Shown here one piece after another: positions 11,467 to 22,802 of a stretch of DNA of 64,000 nt (the first letter of the stretch is position 1; the number at the start of each line of letters is the position of its first letter). The notes under the pieces were generated by a model. The model was not told the origin of the DNA. It did not search any database and was given only the letters and a program-made list of their open reading frames with translations. The DNA comes from Diphasiastrum complanatum (lineage: Eukaryota > Streptophyta > Lycopodiopsida > Lycopodiales > Lycopodiaceae). Location: assembly GCA_029204225.1 (NCBI GenBank), contig CM055105.1, positions 14,642,221 through 14,706,220 of the forward strand. Direction: 5' to 3'. A program made the position numbers and the translations under genes.

Positions 11467-11475
11467 TATTGCCAT

Positions 11476-12110
11476 GACATTGCGAACAAGTGAGACTCTA
11501 AAATTTCAATGTCATTAATATTCGCAATCCAATTATTTATGCATCAATCTTATAAGACTAACTTAATTTTTTTTAATTCTTTGGCAGATTATATTCCATC
11601 CAGATCGAATAGACCCAAGATGGAATGTCACCACATATTCCCTCCCTGCGGCGTGTAGGTTTTTCCATGCAAGTTGGAAAGATTAGAACCTCGCCTTTAA
11701 TGGGAGAAAAGTAAGGGCTACACACCTTCCTAGGATTGGGAATTTTACTTATCTACATTTCACCCTTGCATATTAACTAATTGCTAGTGTACGTGGTAAA
11801 ATACGATATTGCATTGAACAAAATGAAATTAATGAATTACATTTAATTTCTTACAATGTTAGATAACGTATTCCAATAATAATAAAAATTGAAACAACAC
11901 AAACTCACCGGTAAACTCACTCGAAGCTTAAGTGCAAACGTGCAATTGCTCGCTCTTTAAACGCTTGCTCTTTTTTTTTTTAAATATTTTGTCACATGCA
12001 CAAGCAATTAAAAATAACACTGTATTACACAATTGAACCATTATTATAAGCATATTCTTCTAATCTACCTCAAATTCTCTCATTTTATGCTTGCTCATTT
12101 TCTTTTTCTC
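11476..12110. other. No gene seen
   Basis: AT-rich DNA without a convincing frame, RNA gene or repeat boundary that I can fix. Confidence 0.4.
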
Positions 12111-12202
12111 TCTCTCTCTCTCTCTCTTAAATTACAAATCTAACATACATTAATTATCATTAAACATTATCCATTCATCTACTACTCTAAAAATCTCTCT
12201 TC

Positions 12203-12288
<86 letters not shown>

Positions 12289-12502
12289 ACATACAAATCA
12301 AACATACAATTACCATCAAACACTATCTAGTCATCTACTACTCTAAATCTTAATTAAAACTCACTCACACACACATACACACACACACACTCTCTCTCTC
12401 TCTCATTATAAATCTAATATAAATTTTCTATCAAACACTATTTATTTATCTATCACTCTAAATACCCTAAACTAATGCATAATACACACTTCTTCTTCTT
12501 CT

Positions 12503-12556
<54 letters not shown>

Positions 12557-12860
12557 TTTATTTTTAAAAAAAAGAACAAAACATAAACTCCAAAATTTTT
12601 CAATATCTTCAAGCATACATCTACACTCCACCTCTTCTCTCTCTTTCTCTCTCACAAATTAGAAATCTAATAATATATTATTTCCAAACACTATCCTAAA
12701 TAATACTAACAATCTATTACAAGACCATTCAAAACCATATTCATAAACCATATTCAAAACAATATTCAAAACCATTCCTAATCAATGCAAAATTAAAAAA
12801 TGCATACACATATAATATACACACACTTTCTCTCTATCTCTTTCTATCTTTCACACTCTC
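12111..12860. repeat. CT and CA microsatellite cluster
   Basis: Several CT runs (about 12,111-12,127; 12,184-12,287; 12,391-12,404; 12,507-12,550), a short CA run near 12,364-12,390 and a TTC run near 12,490-12,506 sit in AT-rich DNA with repeated AAATCTAATAT / AAACACTAT phrases. No gene is supported. Confidence 0.9.
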
Positions 12861-12879
12861 TATCTCTTTCAAAACAAAC

Positions 12880-14450
12880 AAACAAACAAAAAGCAAAACA
12901 AACAAAAATCAAGCACCAACCTCAAACACTGATCTTGAAGCACTGATCTTCAAGCCCTCAAGCACTGATCTTCAAGCCTTCAATCGCCCTCAATCGCTCC
13001 AAAGACGTTCCAACCTGTAAAAAACAGAGTGAGAGAGAAGGCGCTCGATCGCGGGAATTTGAGAAACAAAACAGATGTCAAAATCTGACGACTTCAGAAC
13101 ACGTCGGATTCGGACGTCTGTGCCTATCAAGCCCAGACGTCAGCTCCCAGATGTCATGAACAAGCTTTTCGAGTGTTGACGTGGACATCGAATTCCCACG
13201 TCCGTCGGATTCCGATGTCCACATCAGATTTCATGTATTTTTTTTTTTGAAAAAACATGCCAGGTCATATCCATGTTTGAATGTCAGAATCCGACATGTC
13301 GAATTCCAATGGACCTTTCAAAAATTGGTTGTCACCCATATTTTCCGATCACCGGACTCTGATTTTCGGATTTTTCACTTGGACGTCGTATTCTGACATG
13401 TCGGATTGCAACGGATTATGAAATTTTCAAAAATATGTCGGACGCCCACGTTGGAATCTGCGCAATATGTTATTGTGACTGTATAAATTGACTGCTTGAA
13501 AAAATTGAAATTATATTTCTATTTGCATCAGCTGTCGGGACATAATTTATAGACTGCATTTGGTCCTTGCCCTTCAAATCAATAAATTGACCTTCAATAA
13601 AAATCACGTTCTTGTTAGTGAAAATTTTACAGGTTTTTATATTGTACAGTCTCTACATTCCATAAAAAAAACAAACAAACAAAACAAACAAAAATCAAGC
13701 ACCAACCTCAAACACTAATCTTGAAGCACTGATCTTCAAGCCCTCAAGCACTGATCTTCAAGCCTTCAATCGTCCTCAATCACTCCAAAGACGCTCCAAC
13801 CTGTAAAAAATAGAGTGAGAGAGAAGGCGCTCGATCGCGGGAATTTGAGAAACCAAACACATGTCGGAATTCGACGACTTCAGAACACGTTGGATTCCGA
13901 CGTCCGTGCCCATCAAGCCCAGACATCAACTCCCAGATGCCATAAACAAGCTTTGAGAGTGTTGATGTGGACATCGAATTCCGACGTCCGTCGGATTCTG
14001 ATGTCCACGTCGGATTACATGTATTTTTTTTTTTGAAAAAACATGCCAGGTCATATCCACGTTTGAATGTCAGAATCCGACATGTCGGATTCCGATGGAC
14101 CTTTCAAAAATTGGTTGCTGCCCATATTTTTTGATCACCAGACTCTGATTTTCGGATTTTTTACTTGGACGTCGTATTCCGACATGTCGGATTGCGACGG
14201 ATTATGAATTTTTCAAAAATACGTCGGACGTCCACGTTGGAATCTGCACGATATGTTATTGTGACTGTATAAATTGACTGCTTGAAAAAATTGAAATTAT
14301 ATTTCTATTTGCATCAGCTGTCGGGACATAATTTATAGACTGCATTTGGTCCTTGCCCTTCAAATCAATAAACTGACCTTCAATAAAAATCACAATCTTG
14401 TTAGTGAGAATTTTACAAGTTTTCATATTGTACAGTCTCTACATTCCATC
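12880..14450 (+). repeat. 786-bp tandem duplication
   Basis: ATCAAGCACCAACC occurs at 12,908 and 13,694, and ACTGCTTGAAAAAATTG at 13,491 and 14,277, both 786 bp apart. The left two thirds of each unit is the palindrome-rich repeat also seen at 1-660; the right third (from about 13,480 and 14,266) is private to this pair. Divergence between units is a few percent. Short frames across it are shadows of the repeat. Confidence 0.92.
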
Positions 14451-15326
14451 AAAAATACAATAGTCAACAAAAAAAGCTTTGAAAGAATGCTCATCAAGTT
14501 TTCTTTTGTTGTCCTTTCGGACATTGTAGGGTATGTAGTTTCAGTCGGTGAGCAGCCATTCCGACTGTCAAAGAGGGTTATAACACTAGATAGGTATCTA
14601 ACTATGCCAAGTTGCTAGATTTAGATGCATTCTATTCTTTTCCCTAACTCTACTCTACTTTAACACTACTTCCACTAACTCTAATCCCCTTAATACTACT
14701 TCCACTACCTCTAACCACATGTATTCATCTTGATAGAGGGTGAATAGAGAAGGAGAGAGGGAGGTAGAGGTAGAGAAGAGGGTAGAGATGGAGGTTAGCT
14801 CAAATGCTCAATGTCATGCATATGGAGAAACTTTAATTAGCATAAAGCAAAAACAATGGAAACTAAAACAACAAGCAAATCACAACAAGAGCATAAGCAA
14901 AATTGATTGGCAAATGAGGATGCTTGAGCTCACAAAATAGTAGACTCTCCTCCTCTCTATTAAGCATGAAATTGGGTTACAAATGGTGTCTTTTTATCTT
15001 TGGGGTGGCCCTTGCCCCTTGCCTTCTATTGGTTATTTGCAAAAGATGGGATTGTAATCCACACCCTCCACAAGAAACACAAATGAATCTATGATGTAGG
15101 AAGAAACACACCACCTACCACCATTTGACTTTTTGACTAAGTAGGACGTCCATTGGGAGAGTGAGAGATCCCTTTTGCTTATCTTATTTATGCTCTAGTG
15201 TGGCTACTAGTGTGTAGAGTGATTCTTGTGTGTAGTATGCTAAGGGTTTGGATCTTGCTTATGGTATGGGACATAAGTAGGGTTTGGATTTTGAGTAGAC
15301 TATGGATTGTTGTGATATACTTGTGA
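14451..15326. other. No gene recognised
   Basis: The stretch contains a pyrimidine patch near 14,630-14,710 and a purine patch at about 14,735-14,800. Frames of 66-90 codons have no recognisable motif. It may be the eroded 5' side of the Gypsy element that starts being readable at 15,327. Confidence 0.35.
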
Positions 15327-15965
15327 GATAAAGTCGAGCTTATAAAGAATCTCCAGATAGCAACCAATTTATGTGAACTAAGAGCTTTCTTAGGACATGT
15401 CAGCTATTATCGGAGATTTATTCAAAATCATGCTTCTATTGTTGCCTCTCTTATACATCTACTGAAGAAACAAGTGGAATACTTGTGGATGAATGAACAG
15501 CAAAAAGCATTCGAAGAACTCAAGCAAAGGTTGATCAATGCTCCTATTTTGAGACCACCCAACTGGGCTATTTTATTTCATACTTATGTGGATGTTTCTG
15601 CATTTGCTATTGGCGTCTGTCTAAGCCAGAAGACGACCAGAAGAAAGATCATCCCATTTACTATGCGAGTCAACAGCTCAGTGCATCAGAGAAGAATTAT
15701 TCAGCTACATAACGGGAAGCACTTGGCATCATTTTCACTGTTAAGAAATTTCGACATTATTTGCTGGGATATGCATTTATTTTTCATGTTGATCACTATG
15801 CTCTTAAGTATCTTGTAAATAAACCAGATCTATCAGGACGAATTGCTCGATGGGTTCTACTTCTGCAGGAATTCACTTATCAAGTAGAGCTTCGTTAAGG
15901 AAAATATCGTACAAATGTTGATTATCTTTCACGACTCAGCACGGGAAAAATTGAAGAACCTATTA
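15327..15965 (+). pseudogene. Gypsy RT connection and RNase H relic
   Basis: Frame 15,327 onward shows the thumb signature LRAFLGHVSYYRRFI (from about 15,377), then FEELKQRLINAPIL and the start of RNase H with DVSAFAIGVCLSQ, where a D-A-S is expected and D-V-S is seen. A one-base frame change near 15,635, a TAA near 15,710 and a TAA near 15,896 break the RNase H part, which continues in another frame through an IYYASQQLS-like stretch and FHVDHYALKYL. It cannot give an active enzyme. Confidence 0.8.
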
Positions 15966-16072
15966 ATGATGATTTTCCAGACAAACATTTATTCAAGATT
16001 CCATCTACAAATTCGTTATATTCTGATATTATTATTTATCTCAAAGATCAAATATATCCGGATGGTTACGAT

Positions 16073-17260
16073 TTGGAGCAAAAGACAGTTTTTCAATATA
16101 AGGTAGCACCTTATACGATTAATAATAATATCTTGTACAAGCTTGGTGCAGATCATCAGCTTCGAAGATGTCTCGAAACTAAAGACATTAAAAAGGTCAT
16201 TAAAGCCTTACACTTAGAAGATGTTGGTGGACATTTTGCTTTGAAAAATATTGTTAATAAGATATTGGCTACCAAGTATTGGTGGCCCACAATGTTCAAG
16301 GATGTATCAAATTTTATTCATTCATGTGATCCATGCCAGAGATCTGGTAAGCCTACAAAAGCAATGAATTGGTCGTTGACAACAATCATGCCTCTTGCAC
16401 CACTTGAAAAGTGGGGGATTGACTTTGTCGGTCCAATCAAACCTGTGATTCAACATACGAAATGTCGTTATATTCTAGTTGCAACGGATTATGCTACAAA
16501 GAACGTTGAAGCAGAGGCGGCGAAATGAAACGATGCGAAAACTGTCGCGACATTCCTATTCAAAAGTATAATTACAAGATATGGTTGTCCACTCGAACTA
16601 GTAAGTGACCGAGGTACACATTTTCTAAATGACACGATACGGTTGCTGACAACCTATTTTTTGATCAAACACAGAAAAACTACACCGTCTAATCCAAAAG
16701 CAAATGGGTTGACAGAAAGAGCTAGTAAAATTTTATGTAAAATCCTGAACAAAATTACTATTGCACATGGAAAGAATTGGGATTAGAAACTACCATCAGT
16801 TCTCTGGGCTTATCACAACACAGAGAAAATCACGACGAAGCAGACATCATATTTTCTTACGTATGGTATGCATCCTATATTGCCAATTGAATTTGAGGTG
16901 AAAACTTTTCATATTCAAGCTCAACAAACAAATGCAGAATGTATAAATGAAAGGTTGACAAATATTGAAGAACTAGCTGAAGCTCGTGAGAAATCACAAA
17001 AATTAACAAAGGAAATCCAAGAACAAAGAAAGAAGAAGTATGACAGTCGTATTAAGAAGTGTGATCTTAAAGTTGATGACTTTGCACTTATATATGACAG
17101 TCGACATCAAAAGTTCCCTGGAAAACTCCATATGAGATGGCTTGGACCGTATAAAGTCATAGAGGTGTTTGAGAATGGTTTTGTACAACTTCAATTACTT
17201 GAAGGTGAACTGTTACCTACACGTATTAATGGGTTCAGACTGAAGAAATACTACCTTTGA
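16073..17260 (+). pseudogene. Gypsy integrase relic
   Basis: The frame holds the HHCC zinc-binding region (H in GGHFA, then CDPCQRSG near 16,327-16,350), [10 protein letters not shown] before it, and the DDE core: D in WGIDFVGPI (about 16,417), D in VSDRGTHF (about 16,603) and E in GLTERA (about 16,710). Stops at 16,526 (after EAEAAK) and about 16,784 interrupt it. The C-terminal part (16,868-17,260) is open and contains a GPY-type module (GPYKVIEVFENGFVQL). All three catalytic residues survive but the frame does not. Confidence 0.88.
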
Positions 17261-17640
17261 CCAGAATTTTTTTTTTCTTATTATTTTCTAGTATTTCTCT
17301 AATATTTTTTGCGACTTTTCTTTTATCTTTTCTAGAAATTTTCTTGACTTCTCTCAATCTTTCAATATAATTTTTAAACTATTTTCGAGAATTTTTCGCG
17401 ACACTAAATTTGTTAATCAAATTTTCGTAAATCATTTTCGAGAATTTTTCTAAGAATCTTTTCTATCATTTTCTCCGGTTTTTCTAGAAATTTTCGAGAA
17501 ATCTTCGTGAGTTTCTGTATCATTTTTTTTTAGGATTCAGCGAGAATGTTTTGCGAAACATTCTAAAATATTTCTAGCATATTTTCGAGAATCTCTTGAC
17601 CTACTTTTGTATTCCTCCATTAAATATGATGGCCACGAGA
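17261..17640. repeat. Degenerate TTTTCGAGAATTTTTC repeats
   Basis: After the pol stop, the phrase TTTTCGAGAATTTTTC and variants (TTTTCTAGAAATTTTC, ATTTTCGAGAAATCTTC) recur at least six times between about 17,320 and 17,610. Each contains TTCNNGAA, the half-site arrangement of heat-shock elements, but with three rather than two bases before the next TTC. A role is unproven. Confidence 0.6.
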
Positions 17641-17996
17641 TCATCATTTTTCACACGTGTGTATGCTCACATATCAAAACAAATACTGTTTTTTTTTTAT
17701 TAATTTTTTGTTCTTTTCACAAACGGTCTTCCGTCATTAAAGATCGATCTGTCAAATTATAGTTTCAAACATTGAGCCATGCACGTCTTCCATAAATGGA
17801 AGTGATTGATGCCATGTCACCATGCCACGTCATCATTTCTTTCACACCGCTACTGCATATCCGAGTTATTTTTCATTTTCTTCCTTACACTTTCGGCCTG
17901 CGAGTTTATTCTTTCCTACGCTTATTCCCTTTTGCGATCAAAACTCACTCATACGAACTATTGTGATCTGTGGAGCTGTCGTCAAACATTCGACCA

Positions 17997-18977
17997 ATGG
18001 CTTCCGGATCAAGTTCTAGTTCTGCCATCATTTGAAAAGCATGCACAGGAATCCGTCTGGCATCCATCCAGTCTTATTTGGATCGATGCAGGTTGGGTGA
18101 TCTGAAAGTGGACCCTTCAATCATCCTTTCTAAAGTCAGCATGGAAATTGTGAACTCCATCCACTCAATTTCTTAGGTGGACTTCAAAGTTCATGTGCGA
18201 GGCCAATTCTTCACTATCACTGAAGACCTATTCTACACAGCCCTCGGGTTACCTTTGTATGGGAAGATGGTTTCAACCAATAAAGACTCAGTGGATGAAG
18301 CAGCCCACTTTTAAAGCAATTGTTTCATACGCACGAAGGGGTACAAATTTCAATGATCCGTGACACAATATTTAAACTGTTCTGTAAATACGCAAACCAA
18401 GCAATATTTTTTACGGATGCGGATGCCACAATTTCAGTTCAAAATTTTGGTTGCATATTGGACGCACTCGCCGGTAATCCAATTTGCTTCAGCGTTATTA
18501 CCTACAGGGATTTTTTGCGATGGATTAAGCATCAAAAGTTTTCTAGCATTGGAGCACATGTTTCTCGATTGTGTGCCAATTTTGACATTTTGATCGAACA
18601 GGAGAAAACCATGCTGACGGGAAGGATGTTGGCTCCCAAGCCAATTGATCTTTCCAGCATCCTGTCTGTTCCTATTCCGGTTGCACCAGATGCTGCACCA
18701 GTAGTCGAAGTGTCAGCCCCACTACTATGGAGATTGATGTTGCACCATCCCAACCAGATACAGTCTAGCTGGAGCAATGGATGGCACTGCTGCTGCTGCT
18801 GATTCTTCAAAGCTCGCATCTGCTTCCACATCTCAGAAGCAGCAGAGTGCATCCACCGCTGATGATGATGCAAACGTGTCCGACACATCAGACAAAGGAC
18901 GAACAGCTGCAGAAGGCGATATTGGGGCTCCTATTGAAGATGAAGACGAACCAAACAACCAGCCCCAGTGGTTTTGA
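17997..18977 (+). pseudogene. Extra ORF downstream of Gypsy pol, decayed
   Basis: From ATG 17,997 (MASGSSSSA) the frame contains early stops (TGA about 18,036, TAG about 18,174, TAA about 18,312, TGA about 18,355). A stretch near 18,180-18,250 reads DFKVHVRGQFFTITEDLFY followed by ALGLP, which resembles the VRG...LGLP pattern of the plant transposon protein domain (PF20167 type) found in some Gypsy elements. Further on, another frame (18,320-18,802) ends in a Pro-rich tail, and the original frame reopens at 18,777-18,977 as an Ala/Ser-rich, acidic end. The similarity is by pattern only. Confidence 0.5.
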
Positions 18978-19298
18978 TCCATGACAGAAAAAGACAAGAA
19001 TTTAGTGGCTGAAGTGTATGAGTTGAATAAGTTAAGTACATAAACCCGTTTTCTTGTTCATTACAGGTTTCAGTGTCCAGTGTTGCAGTGAAGGATCACG
19101 ACTCAGTGAAGCACGCGTTTTTATCAAGCTGTGGAAGTAGAAGAGAGTTTGAGTGCCTCTGTTTCTTGTTTCTTGGGACGGGCTCTGATCACTTGCTCAA
19201 GATAGGAAACCACCACTCTCATGTATAGTATATCTTGCAATCTGAAACTATAGTATCTAGTGCAATCCATTCATCACTTTCAAAACTAGGTAATGGAA

Positions 19299-19492
19299 TT
19301 GGTACTATTTGTCCAAAATTTTCTTTTGTATCAGGAATGTACATTGATTCATCAAAAAAGATCCCACTATCAGCTAGATCTTTTGCAGTTCAATTGGTAC
19401 TATCTGTCCAAAATTTTCTTTTGTATCAAGAATATACCAATATTGATTCATAAAAAAAGATCTCACTATCAGCTAGATCTTTTGCAGTTCTA
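19299..19492 (+). repeat. 95-bp tandem duplication
   Basis: GGTACTAT.TGTCCAAAATTTTC occurs at 19,301 and 19,396, each followed by ATTGATTCATAAAAAAGATC-like sequence and CTAGATCTTTTGCAGTT. The two copies are nearly identical, so the duplication is young. No gene is implied. Confidence 0.9.
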
Positions 19493-19726
19493 CCTCGATA
19501 TTGCAGCTATCCAATATCAGTGTGAATAACATCTAACACACCTGCTAAAGATCCACTCGGCTCTCATTCATTTATGTTGGATGGATATAAATCTGCAAGA
19601 GAAAAATGATCAGATTGGCAAGTTTACTATTAGATATTTATGAATGACAAAATCAAAGTATCAAAAATATCAATACTCACAGTTGTTTTTTTTGTGATCC
19701 TGACGGTTGAATCCTTGCACATTTAT

Positions 19727-19996
19727 CTATGAATGCATATATACATGTTGGACTAGAATTTCAAAAATAGATTTTCCTCCTGATGATGTTCTGAAATCCA
19801 AAATTCTGGCCTTCCAATAAGATCGAAATGATAGTTTTGACCTTTTCCTTTCTCGAAATGATCCTCTTGATGATGGATGCATCAAAACCCAAGAGTTTTT
19901 TGGAAATTTTCTTGGCACCCACAATCCATTATGATCTGTCTCGTTGAATAGAAGCACAGAGTCGATTGAGGAGCACGGCTTCCTTGATGGTGCCAT
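19727..19996 (-). CDS. Unknown 89-residue protein or exon
   Basis: The minus frame from ATG 19,996 (MAPSRKPCSSIDSVLLFNE) is open to TAG at 19,727. A longer version starting 10 codons upstream is possible, but both related copies support the start chosen here. The protein is basic, with GLWVPRKFPKNSW, a SRGSFRERKRSKLSF basic patch and YWKARILDF, and ends HVYMHS. Related but broken frames lie at 10,605-10,862 (minus) and 32,401-32,742 (plus). This is the only intact member in the window. I do not recognise the family; it may be a transposon-borne or captured exon. No promoter or RNA signal is visible. Confidence 0.35.
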   Translation of the reverse strand: MAPSRKPCSSIDSVLLFNETDHNGLWVPRKFPKNSWVLMHPSSRGSFRERKRSKLSFRSYWKARILDFRTSSGGKSIFEILVQHVYMHS

Positions 19997-20244
19997 TCGT
20001 AATTTGCATGCAAAAATTTGAAACAATGAACTATGAATCTGAAAATTTGCGTAGACAAAAAGCCATGAATATGAGAAAAAGTGTTGGCAAAAATTTGAAA
20101 CACTGATCTATTTGACGTCACAAATTAACTCTAGTTAACCCTGTTAACCATGGTTTGACAATGCATATACATTAATGGTACATCAATTTTCTCATCTCAA
20201 CCATCTGTCATATTCATTTTCAATATTTTTGGGTCTCTTCGACT

Positions 20245-20485
20245 GTGACGAGCTGGAAGGGCAGGCCTCATCAACCAATAGCATTTCCACATGCTGCCCG
20301 ACGAAACAACAATATATTTAAAAAGTTTTTATCTTATTTATATTTGAAAAATTCTACGTTACGTAGAACCCCAAAGCTAAGGTTTCAATTGGTCCACATG
20401 GCAACGAAAATAAGAAAAAAAATAAAAAAAACATCTTTTTCAAAGGCCCTCGTCGGGCTCCAAGTTTCTCTAATGAGTAGATAAT
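20245..20485. mobile_element. Possible MITE with TACGT-ACGTA palindrome
   Basis: The block has CTACGTTACGTAG at 20,353-20,365, a following TTTCAATTGG, and an end reading AAGGCCCTCGTCGGGCTCC...CTAATGAGTAG. The same order recurs at about 50,640-50,900, and the core GTTACGTAGATTT also at 11,187 and (inverted) at about 32,085. No clean terminal inverted repeat or target duplication could be fixed, so the class is uncertain. Confidence 0.35.
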
Positions 20486-20859
20486 GCCACGGCAGGAGCA
20501 TGTGAAATTGTTAGCATTGAGATAATCATTGAGCACTTCCTACGTATTTTTGTTTATAACGCAAAATATTTTGGAATGGGTCAAAGTCCTAAAAAAGAAT
20601 AACCATTTTTCAGTTTTCTAATATTTGCCCAAAAACATGTTTTTTCAAGAAAAAATTCTCATAAATCACAAAAAATCTTTGCAAAAAATATGCATTTTGA
20701 CCCCAAAAAAATCAATACACCATGTCCAAAAAAATTAAAATTATTAATATAATCTAAAAAATTGAAATGTCCAACTGACTAAAATGCACAAATATTTATG
20801 GTGTTTTAATAGTCTAAATTGACTTTCATGAAAAAAAACTCGTAGAATACATTTGATGC
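20486..20859. other. No gene seen
   Basis: AT-rich DNA with several A-runs before the left boundary of the F1 array. Confidence 0.4.
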
Positions 20860-21831
20860 ACATATGAGTACACTGGCTTGTGTTACGTGTAAGGCAGCTG
20901 ATCAATGAAGGAACTGTGAAAGTTGAGTCTTGCATGAGAGACTTGGTATTTCGAACGGACGCTAAGGGACAGTTCGCATTGAGATCGGACGAGTGCAAGC
21001 TCTGGGTGCATGTGTCTGATTCAAAGAGAGCTACTTGAAGCCAAGCTCGATGTACACTTCTTGTTTTGACTGTGAGATAACTGACCAGTGTTGGATTTGT
21101 GAAAGTCAAGTTTTGCGCGACGGACATGGTGCTTCAAACAAACGCGATGAGATAGTTCGTATGCGGATCAAACTGGTGCGACCCTTTGGCTCTCCACGAG
21201 GTCAATGGTTACATTTGGGCTGATTCAAAGAGCTACTTCGAGCTAAGTGAGAGGTGCATTGCGGAGTACTCGATCTTTGCCTACCTGAAAGAGCCAAGAA
21301 GGAAAAGTATCAAGATCAGGCTGCGACAAGGAGAGAAATCAAGGTGCAGAAGCAACAAGGCACGGAGTGGACCATAAAGTGGGCAATCAGACGATAAATC
21401 CTTTGGCTCAGGGAGCCTTGATACCTGTGCGGAACTGATCAAATCTGGAGCTCAAGGAGCTCAACACAAAGTGCATCAAGGACAAATCAGGAGCTCAAAG
21501 GAGTTCCAAAGTCAAAAAGTCAGAAGCAACAGGGGCGAACATTTCACAGAAAGGCCTCTGTCACCAGTTAATAAGGTTCTTGGGTTTTACGTAAGCGATA
21601 TAAAATCTACGCTTTTCTCAGACAAAGACATATTTTCAAGTTATGTAATTTCTCAGTACAAAGAGCTGAGCCCTCGACTTGTGGTGTGCCAGCTTCAATG
21701 TTTATAAAAAGAGGCCAGTCAATTGAGTATTGTTCCAAGTAGCTTAAATGTATATTTATTTTAATTGGGAGACACCTTTACTTTAATCTGACATCTTATG
21801 AGGACATCAGATTTTATAAAGGTGGGGTGGA
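20860..21831 (+). mobile_element. F1 3' internal domain, unit 1
   Basis: The domain runs from ATATGAGTACACTGGC to the purine tract AAAGGTGGGGTGGA at 21,818-21,831. It contains a 62-codon ATG frame (21,035-21,223, MKPSSMYTSCFDCE...) with a CX2C-X5-CX2C arrangement that is open in six units, but the changes between units hit the cysteines and do not favour silent sites. The left end is a break, not an LTR. Confidence 0.75.
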
Positions 21832-22802
21832 TGTTGTAGATCTACCTTTATAAGCTTTACTTCCGGCGCCAGCAGCGCCCCAGTTGCTCCCGGCGCCACT
21901 GTGACCAGAATCCAGCCGGCGCCAAGTTCCTATGGCTGAAAGTCTTTGATTGGTTGTAGCGAAGTCCAGAGAGCTCAGATCGATGTGCAATCACATCACA
22001 CGATGTAGGCATGATTAAAGGAAGCCTGGGGATCAATAATATCTAGAGAGAGGAAAACGTGCTTTACCAGCCTGGGTAGAGTGCGGGGTGCCGAATCCCA
22101 CCAATACTATAGGGGAGTGCGGGTTGCGAGCTCCAACCAAGTCTCAGCCTCCCTTGCTGTAATGTTGTCATGGCACTCGCCTTGGCATGCCAGCTCCGCG
22201 GAGACTAGGGTAGGTGACACACTTGAAATGTAACCTTCTCAGATTTATCATTAAATTGGGATTTTCCTCAAACTGACTTTCATTACCTTCTGGGTTTCAG
22301 TTTTCGGTAAAAGCGCCAGTTGTAAGGCCGCTTCAAAATTTTTTAAGTTGGCACATAGCTGAGGGTATTCTCCCGAGACGCCAGCGGTATGTTGTCGGGA
22401 CCATTCGGTCCAGGAGCTGGTTGTCTGTTATGGCTGTCCAGTCTGGCGTGGCGCCAGGTTGGCTTCCAGCGCTCATGACGAAGCTTTCAATTGGTTAAGT
22501 CTGATGTAATTCAGACCGCTTGCTTGGATTGGATGTTACTCGTTTGTAACGAAGCTTTGAGTTGGTTAAGTTTGATGTACGTCGGACGGCTTGCTTGGAG
22601 GGAAGTCACCCACATCGGGACCCCCAATCTGGCACGGCGCCAGGTTGGATCTCAATGTTGGTTTTCGAAACTTCAAGTTGGTTAAGTCTGATCGTTGTTG
22701 GCGAGTTGGCTGCTTGTATGGCAAGTGGGTTTGGATGGCAAGAGTCGAAGGCTGGGAAGCTAAGGCGTGGTTCCCGGCTCCCTTTGGGATGCCTACGCTA
22801 CA
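21832..22802 (+). mobile_element. F1 LTR1, internally deleted, 971 bp
   Basis: It starts TGTTGTAGATCTACC directly after the purine tract and ends ACGCTACA directly before TGTGGTATCAGAG. Near 22,425 it lacks about 160 bp that other LTRs have (the second half of the 37-bp repeat and an adjoining block). A GGCGCC-rich patch lies at 21,868-21,925. Confidence 0.85.

Larger units (their letters stand above)
10311..11475. repeat. F2 3' flank shared with the inverted copy
   Basis: This block matches the reverse complement of about 31,865-32,958. A more diverged relative of its left half lies at 19,560-20,000. It contains a decayed minus-strand ORF (10,605-10,862) and a short plus-strand frame (11,332-11,466). 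The remainder is AT-rich without further signals. Confidence 0.7.
15327..17260 (+). mobile_element. Decayed Ty3/Gypsy pol, 3' half
   Basis: The order reverse-transcriptase thumb, RNase H, integrase is that of Ty3/Gypsy elements. The polymerase palm with its YxDD box, the protease and gag are absent upstream, so the element is 5' truncated. The integrase carries no chromodomain at its end, and the closing GFRLKKYY-type tail fits the non-chromovirus (Athila/Tat/OTA) side of the family; the finer placement is inference. No LTR of this element was found. Confidence 0.85.

Noticed and set aside
17806-18105. 99-codon plus-strand ORF starting in the spacer after pol
   Set aside because: It overlaps the better supported frame from ATG 17,997 in another register and has no motif.
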